Assembly: GCA_964607915.1 (NCBI GenBank)
Contig: CAZSMU010000071.1
Span: 1 to 19,255 of the forward strand
DNA from: JADJPL01 sp964607915
GTDB lineage: Bacteria; Bacteroidota; Bacteroidia; Chitinophagales; Saprospiraceae
Direction: 5' to 3'
DNA: 19,255 bases
A model generated the notes under the pieces. It had not been told where the DNA came from. It saw nothing but the letters and a program-made list of their open reading frames with translations, and did not search any database. The position numbers and the translations under genes are program-made. Shown here one piece after another: positions 15,237-19,255 of this stretch (positions within the stretch are counted from its first letter, which is position 1; each line of letters begins with the position of its first letter).

Positions 15237-16520
15237 TTAGTTGTTCGCTTTCCGAACCGGGGTTTCCACTTGGAGCGAGTCTATGGTTTCTTTTTCTTTC
15301 TTTTCCCTTTGGAAGATCCGCCTGGCTGCTTTCGCTTTTTCCGTTTCGCCCTGTTCTTCGTAAATTTTGACTTTCAGGAGGTGGAGGTCCAGTTTTTCCG
15401 GATTGATTTCCAGTGCTTTGTCGGTTTGTCTTTCCGCTTCTTTGAGGCGGTTGGCCTTGAAGTCCAGGATGGCTTTGTTGGTCAGTGCCGTTTTGTTGTC
15501 CGGCTGGATGCGCAGGGCTTCCTCGTAGTTTTCGGCTGCTTTTTCCGGTTGGTCGAGCATTTGGTATGCTTCGGCCAGGATGACGTGGGCGTCTGACTTA
15601 GGGCTGGGTGCGGCCACGACGCCCTTCATGGAGTCGGTGGGCGGGCGCAGCTCGGACTCGGCGACCTGCTGTGCCAGTCCGATGGCCAGGTCGGCGCGGT
15701 TTTCCACGAGGAAAGCCTGTGCCAGCAGCAGTTTCGCCATCGTTTTGAGGTTGGCCGACAGCTCGGCCTGGTCGCGGTGTTCGAGGAGGCTGTCCACGTC
15801 TTCCTGTTGCGTATGCGCCACGGGCAGGCTGACGTAGCGCACATCTACGAAGGCATCCCCATTGCTTCCGGAAGTACTGTATTTCCCCCAGACCACGAGG
15901 TCGGGGCCGCAGGTATCGAGGAGGGTTTCGGCATCTTCGAAGGTCAGGTAGTTCTCGTTGGGGTCTTCGTGAGCCACTTTGGCGGAGCCCGGATAGCCCA
16001 GGCGGCGCATCAGGGCGTTCAGTTCGTCCTGGAGTCCGATGTGCAGGGGCATATCCTCGCCCTGGGTGAGGTTGAGAAAGGGCAGGATGGCGATGCGCAG
16101 CTCCTGTTCCGGGGAAAAGGAGGGGCAGTCGAAGCCCGGCTTGGCGGGCACGACAGGGGGGACGGGGTCTGGCTTGTGGAACAGGACCCAGGCCAGGCCT
16201 ACCCCTAACAATCCGGCTGCGGCCAACAGGACGAGGAGCCTGCTGCGGCCCTTCGCTTTAGGCGGGGCAGGTGCCTCCAGCAGGTCGAGCAGGTCGAGGA
16301 TGCGCTTGTTGATGGCGTTCATGCGCGCTTCCGCCGTATCGGAATCCACTGTGTTTTGGAGCTGGTCCTCGCGCAGGCGGTTGTACTCCGCTTCGATTAG
16401 GCGCACGGCCTTCAGCGCGACGCCGGCCTGAGTGCTGTGGGCGCTCAGGCCGGAAACCAGCGCTTGAATCGCAGCGCCCGTATCCCCTTTCCGGATAAAA
16501 TCGAGGACCAGTTCCTTCAT
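15237..16520 (-). CDS. Membrane protein: effector-associated-like domain, transmembrane helix, TolB-N-like domain, TPRs
   Basis: A 427-residue protein. Residues 1-82 form a small helical domain (LVLDFIRKGDTGAAIQALVS ... EARMNAINKRILDLLDLLE) resembling the effector-associated domain 11 type found in Bacteroidota conflict proteins. A basic stretch KAKGRSR (88-94) leads to a membrane helix (about 94-113), orienting the N-domain to the cytoplasm. The periplasmic part has a TolB-N/FlgO-like alpha-beta domain (LRIAILPFLNLTQG, about 141-154; DLVVWGKYS and VDVRYVSL, to about 232) and then TPR units (about 309-400, e.g. AHVILAEAYQMLDQPEKAAENYEEALRIQPDN). The function is unknown; a membrane sensor or scaffold is inferred. 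It starts 9 bases after fba. Confidence 0.82.
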   Translation of the reverse strand: MKELVLDFIRKGDTGAAIQALVSGLSAHSTQAGVALKAVRLIEAEYNRLREDQLQNTVDSDTAEARMNAINKRILDLLDLLEAPAPPKAKGRSRLLVLLAAAGLLGVGLAWVLFHKPDPVPPVVPAKPGFDCPSFSPEQELRIAILPFLNLTQGEDMPLHIGLQDELNALMRRLGYPGSAKVAHEDPNENYLTFEDAETLLDTCGPDLVVWGKYSTSGSNGDAFVDVRYVSLPVAHTQQEDVDSLLEHRDQAELSANLKTMAKLLLAQAFLVENRADLAIGLAQQVAESELRPPTDSMKGVVAAPSPKSDAHVILAEAYQMLDQPEKAAENYEEALRIQPDNKTALTNKAILDFKANRLKEAERQTDKALEINPEKLDLHLLKVKIYEEQGETEKAKAARRIFQREKKEKETIDSLQVETPVRKANN

Positions 16521-16529
16521 AGCCGTATC

Positions 16530-17612
16530 TTAGGCATTTCGGTGGATGCAATTCAAGTCTTCAAACGCCTGGCGGAGCCGCGCGACGAATGTCTTTTCCC
16601 CTTCGCGAAGCCATTGGCGCGGGTCGTAGTACTTCTTATTCGGCTTGTCTTCCCCTTCGGGGTTTCCGATTTGGCTCTGCATGTAGCCGCGGTTTTTTTC
16701 GTAGTAGCCGCGCACGCCGTCCCAGAAGGCCCATTGCATATCGGTATCGATATTCATTTTCACCGCCCCATAGTGGATAGCTTCGCGGATTTCCTCCTGC
16801 GAGGAGCCGGAGCCCCCATGGAAGACGAAGTTGACCGGCATAGGGCCGGTATGGAATTTCTGCTGGATATAGTCCTGGGACTTCTTCAGGATGATGGGCT
16901 GCAGGTGGACGTTGCCGGGTTTATAGACCCCGTGGACGTTGCCGAAAGCCGCTGCAATCGTGAAATTCGGACTGATTTTGGACAGATGTTCGTAGGCGTA
17001 AGCCACTTCCTCAGGCTGTGTGTACAGACGAGCATTGTCCACATCGCTGTTGTCCACGCCGTCTTCTTCCCCGCCCGTTACGCCGAGTTCGATTTCGAGG
17101 GTCATGCCCATGGGGGCCATGCGTTCCAGGTATTGGGCGCAGATTTCGATGTTTTCGTGCAGCGGCTCTTCTGAGAGGTCCAGCATGTGGGAGCTATAGA
17201 GCGGGAAACCGTGTTTTTTGTAGTGTGCCTCGCTCGCGTGGAGCAGCCCGTCCACCCAGGGGAGCAGGTTTTTGGCGCAATGGTCGGTGTGGAGGATGAC
17301 CGGGACACCGTACGCGCTGGCCAGCTGGTGTACGTGCATGGCCCCTGAAATCCCGCCGAGGATAGCGGCCTGCTGGTCTTTGTTCGACAGCCCTTTGCCG
17401 GCATAAAAAGCGGCTCCCCCGTTGGAGAACTGGATGATGACTGGCGAGTTGACTTCGCGCGCCGTCTCCAGGACCGCGTTGACCGTATTGGTGCCGGTGA
17501 CATTGACTGCGGGAAGTGCGAAGTCGTTGGCGTTGGCGTAATTCAATAGTTCGCTGACTTCAGCGCCGTGCAGCACGCCCGGCCTGAAGCGGGCAGAAAG
17601 TGAATTGGACAT
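16530..17612 (-). CDS. fbaA: Fructose-bisphosphate aldolase, class II
   Basis: Zn-dependent glycolytic/gluconeogenic aldolase cleaving fructose-1,6-bisphosphate to glyceraldehyde-3-phosphate and dihydroxyacetone phosphate. The 360 residues match class IIA enzymes. Signature VPVILHTDHCAKN (103-115) contains the catalytic Asp110 and zinc ligand His111; ELGVTGGEEDGVDN (about 195-208), FGNVHGVYKPGN (zinc-ligand His) and FHGGSGSS with NIDTDMQWA follow. All motifs are intact. The four downstream genes follow with gaps of 9, 5, 13 and 57 bases (the last to era), so it heads a run fba / TPR membrane protein / tail-anchored protein / flavoprotein / perhaps era. Its leader carries hairpins described separately. 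Confidence 0.97.
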   Translation of the reverse strand: MSNSLSARFRPGVLHGAEVSELLNYANANDFALPAVNVTGTNTVNAVLETAREVNSPVIIQFSNGGAAFYAGKGLSNKDQQAAILGGISGAMHVHQLASAYGVPVILHTDHCAKNLLPWVDGLLHASEAHYKKHGFPLYSSHMLDLSEEPLHENIEICAQYLERMAPMGMTLEIELGVTGGEEDGVDNSDVDNARLYTQPEEVAYAYEHLSKISPNFTIAAAFGNVHGVYKPGNVHLQPIILKKSQDYIQQKFHTGPMPVNFVFHGGSGSSQEEIREAIHYGAVKMNIDTDMQWAFWDGVRGYYEKNRGYMQSQIGNPEGEDKPNKKYYDPRQWLREGEKTFVARLRQAFEDLNCIHRNA

Positions 17613-17629
17613 AATAAACGTTGGTTGTC

Positions 17630-17675
17630 AAAAAAAATGCCTGTTCGCTTGCAGGCTTGCCTGAATTCAAAAATA
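17630..17675 (-). promoter_or_regulatory. Promoter -7 box and hairpin leader of fba
   Basis: TATTTTTG (17675-17668, minus) fits TAnnTTTG, placing transcription start near 17663. The leader then begins with CAGG-CAAG-CCTG, which overlaps a second possible hairpin GCCTG-8 nt-CAGGC (17656-17639) followed by T-run 17637-17630, then the ATG 17 bases on. The two folds share CAGGC/GCCTG strands and exclude each other, an arrangement consistent with attenuation or a simple trxB-side terminator. Confidence 0.4.
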
Positions 17676-17800
17676 GTCCTTTTTTCGCGGATAGGTACTT
17701 ATTTTTAGGGCGCAATTCAAAATATCGCCGTAAGGATGTATTTCCCGGATGTTTTCCAGATAGGTAGCGACATGGTGAAGTACACCCTACTTTTGCCTGT

Positions 17801-17842
17801 GAGGAGGCGATAGTGTGGATGGCACCCTTTTTTCGCCTCCTC
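17801..17842. repeat. Perfect 10-base inverted repeat downstream of trxB
   Basis: GAGGAGGCGA (17801-17810) and TCGCCTCCTC (17833-17842) are exact complements around a 22-base loop, 22 bases past the trxB stop. There is no T-run after it on the minus strand, so it is more likely an mRNA 3'-end stabilising or Rho-independent-like weak structure than a classical terminator. Confidence 0.55.
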
Positions 17843-17863
17843 CCCTGCTTAGGGACGAGCTGT

Positions 17864-18808
17864 TCAGATTACCCCTTTTTCCGCGAGGTAGCGCTCGGCA
17901 TCAAGGGCGGCCATGCAACCGGTACCTGCGGCGGTGATAGCCTGGCGATAGATTTTGTCCTGGGCGTCGCCACTGGCGAACACTCCTTCGACGCCCGTGT
18001 GGCTACTGCCTGGAACGGTGCGGATGTAGCCCGTCTCGTCGAGTTCCAGCCAGCCCTTGAAAATATCGGTATTTGGCTGGTGGCCGATGGCTGTAAAAAA
18101 GCCCTTCACGGGGATTTCCGTTTTCTCCCCGCTGAGTTTATTTATGATCCGGATGCCCTCGACCTGTTCATCGCCCAGGATCTCTTCCACTTCTGTGTTC
18201 CAGTGTACGACGATATTTTGGGTTTTCAAAATCCGCTCCTGCATGATTTTAGAGGCGCGCAACTGGTCGCGGCGCACCAGCAAGTGCACTTTGGGGCAGA
18301 GTTTGGACAGATAGGAGGCTTCTTCGGCTGCCGAGTCGCCGCCGCCTACCACGGCTACCTCCATGCCCCGGAAGAAGAAGCCATCGCATACCGCACAGGC
18401 GGAGACCCCCTTGTTCATCAGGCGTTTTTCCGACTCCAGGCCCAGCCATTTGGCACTGGCACCGGTGGCGATGACGACGGCTTCGGCCTGAACGACGGCT
18501 CCGCTCTCCGACCAGAGGGTATGCGGCGAAGTGGAAAAATCCACTTTTGTGATTTTTTCATACCGGATTTCCGTACCAAAGCGCTCTGCCTGCTTGCGCA
18601 GGTCGTCCATCATTTGTGGCCCCAGGACGCCGTCCGGATAGCCCGGGAAGTTCTCCACGTCGGTCGTGATCATCAGTTGTCCGCCCGGTTCGTGGCCAGT
18701 GTACATCACGGGCTTCAAGTTTGCGCGGGCGGCATAGATGGCGGCGGTATAGCCCGCCGGGCCAGCTCCGACGATGACGCATGTTTGGGTTTCTGTTGCT
18801 TGTGCCAT
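17864..18808 (-). CDS. trxB: Thioredoxin reductase (NADPH)
   Basis: Flavoenzyme that passes electrons from NADPH to thioredoxin; 314 residues, the standard low-molecular-weight type. FAD-binding VIVGAGPAGYTAAIYAA (11-27), GGQLMITTDVENFPGYP (42-58), the redox-active CAVC (138-141) in SACAVCDG, NADPH-binding VGGGDSAAEEA (about 154-164) with RRDQLRAS, and the FAD C-terminal block GVFASGDAQDKIYRQAITAAGTG are all present. It has its own promoter box upstream and is separated from fba by 251 bases. Confidence 0.98.
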   Translation of the reverse strand: MAQATETQTCVIVGAGPAGYTAAIYAARANLKPVMYTGHEPGGQLMITTDVENFPGYPDGVLGPQMMDDLRKQAERFGTEIRYEKITKVDFSTSPHTLWSESGAVVQAEAVVIATGASAKWLGLESEKRLMNKGVSACAVCDGFFFRGMEVAVVGGGDSAAEEASYLSKLCPKVHLLVRRDQLRASKIMQERILKTQNIVVHWNTEVEEILGDEQVEGIRIINKLSGEKTEIPVKGFFTAIGHQPNTDIFKGWLELDETGYIRTVPGSSHTGVEGVFASGDAQDKIYRQAITAAGTGCMAALDAERYLAEKGVI

Positions 18809-18829
18809 ATCTCATATTGGTTTAGGCCG

Positions 18830-18837
18830 CAAAATTA
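18830..18837 (-). promoter_or_regulatory. -7 box of trxB
   Basis: TAATTTTG followed by C on the minus strand matches TAnnTTTGC, 21 bases before the trxB ATG at 18808. No TTG at the -33 distance is visible. Confidence 0.55.
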
Positions 18838-18952
18838 AGGAACCCTTCACGATATTACTGTGATTTCTTACACCAGACCAGGGATATCCCATGTAAAATA
18901 TTTGGGGGTTGGGAAAAGGCCTCGTCGCTGCGCTGGGCATTTTCGTAGGATC

Positions 18953-18978
18953 TAGCCCTTCGGGATGGCTATTTTTTT
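18953..18978 (+). terminator. Plus-strand terminator-like hairpin with no upstream gene
   Basis: TAGCC and GGCTA form a perfect stem (18953-18971, loop containing CTTCGGGAT), followed directly by TTTTTTT (18972-18978). The orientation is plus, yet no plus-strand gene lies before it here, so it may end a small unannotated RNA or be chance. Confidence 0.4.
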
Positions 18979-19038
18979 AGCTTCCGGGCTGCGGGGGACG
19001 GCGTAGAGGGATATAGATTGGGAAAGAGGATGGGCTTT

Positions 19039-19149
19039 GCTCCTTTGTCTGAACGGTGATTTGTGTGATTTATAGGATTCCCATGATTCAGGAAAATCAA
19101 ATCAAAAGAATCATAAGAATCAAAGGAATCACAGTTCAGACAAAAGAGC
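19039..19149. repeat. 111-base imperfect palindrome with 9-base GATT phasing
   Basis: The outer arms (19039-19054 and 19134-19149) pair at 15 of 16 bases and contain TTTGTCTGAAC/GTTCAGACAAA. Inside, the left half carries GATT at a 9-base period (GTGATTTGT, GTGATTTAT, AGGATTCCC, ATGATTCAG) and the right half the complementary AATC at the same period (ATCAAAAGA, ATCATAAGA, ATCAAAGGA). The whole could fold into one long hairpin with an imperfect inner stem. I recognise the general look of dispersed palindromes of this kind in bacterial genomes, but cannot assign a named family or a partner gene in this window. Confidence 0.7.
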
Positions 19150-19255
19150 GAAGGATAACGGTCTGACGGGTAGTCTCCCGGAACGGACTCGCCATCTTCA
19201 CCGCTAAATGCCGCGATTTGCAACCTTTTATAGAGTACATCCTGACCTTCTTTTC

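Larger units (their letters stand above)
18838..19255. other. Non-coding end region
   Basis: No supportable gene in this stretch. It holds the plus-strand hairpin at 18953-18978 and the palindromic element at 19039-19149. The only longer reading frame (minus, 18969-19223) runs through the palindrome and has a 9-base periodic, low-complexity product (repeated Asp-Ser and Asn-His patterns), so it is most likely not coding. Confidence 0.6.

Noticed and set aside
17813..18838. 341-codon plus-strand frame opposite trxB
   Set aside because: Shadow of trxB; although a TACTTTTGC box lies just upstream (17788-17796), no -33 element or domain supports a gene.
19039..19149. CRISPR array
   Set aside because: The repeat unit is only 9 bases and changes orientation at the centre; there are no spacers.
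18969..19223. 84-codon minus-strand frame through the end palindrome
   Set aside because: Its periodic Asp-Ser/Asn-His product simply reflects the 9-base repeat; no ribosome site or family match.

Overview
The window looks like a chromosomal segment of a Bacteroidota bacterium, most likely a GC-rich, gliding lineage such as Saprospiraceae or a relative (the family level is inference). Four things point there. A 900+ residue secreted protein ends in a gliding-motility/type IX secretion (type B) sorting domain. Several -7 promoter boxes match TAnnTTTG, the pattern of Bacteroidota sigma factors. The housekeeping proteins (Era, Der, class II aldolase, TrxB) are of bacterial type. Two proteins appear to carry effector-associated-like domains, which are frequent in this phylum. 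No rRNA, phage, transposase or CRISPR array is visible.

Layout, left to right. (1) 146-4272, minus strand: a probable operon of a membrane-anchored TPR protein, an ethanolamine permease, and ethanolamine ammonia-lyase large (EutB) and small (EutC) subunits. This is a minimal ethanolamine route with no microcompartment shell genes and no EutA reactivase in view. (2) 4457-4666, minus: tRNA-His with a full promoter and an intrinsic terminator; its acceptor stem has two adjacent U-U mismatches. (3) 4769-5233, minus: an Lrp/AsnC-type regulator, divergent from (4) a plus-strand island at 5450-6920 with a small heat-shock protein, a strong terminator, a CBS-pair protein and an unrecognised helical protein. 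(5) 6949-13136, minus: der-rmlC-rmlD as a tight operon, then the large secreted T9SS protein and riboflavin synthase. (6) 13236-17612, minus: era, and upstream of it the run fba / membrane TPR protein / small tail-anchored protein / FMN-barrel flavoprotein with gaps of only 5-13 bases. (7) 17864-18808, minus: thioredoxin reductase. (8) 18809-19255: a 447-base non-coding stretch with the trxB promoter, a terminator-like hairpin and a 111-base imperfect palindrome built from a 9-base GATT-phased repeat.

The most interesting parts are the pair of membrane proteins at 14878-16520 and the palindrome at 19039-19149. In the pair, both N-terminal domains look alike and resemble effector-associated domains; one is followed by a membrane helix and a periplasmic TolB-N-like plus TPR module, and the other is tail-anchored. 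They would form a paired inner-membrane module sitting inside a glycolytic operon. The palindrome resembles a mobile or structured-RNA element whose partner gene, if any, lies outside the window.
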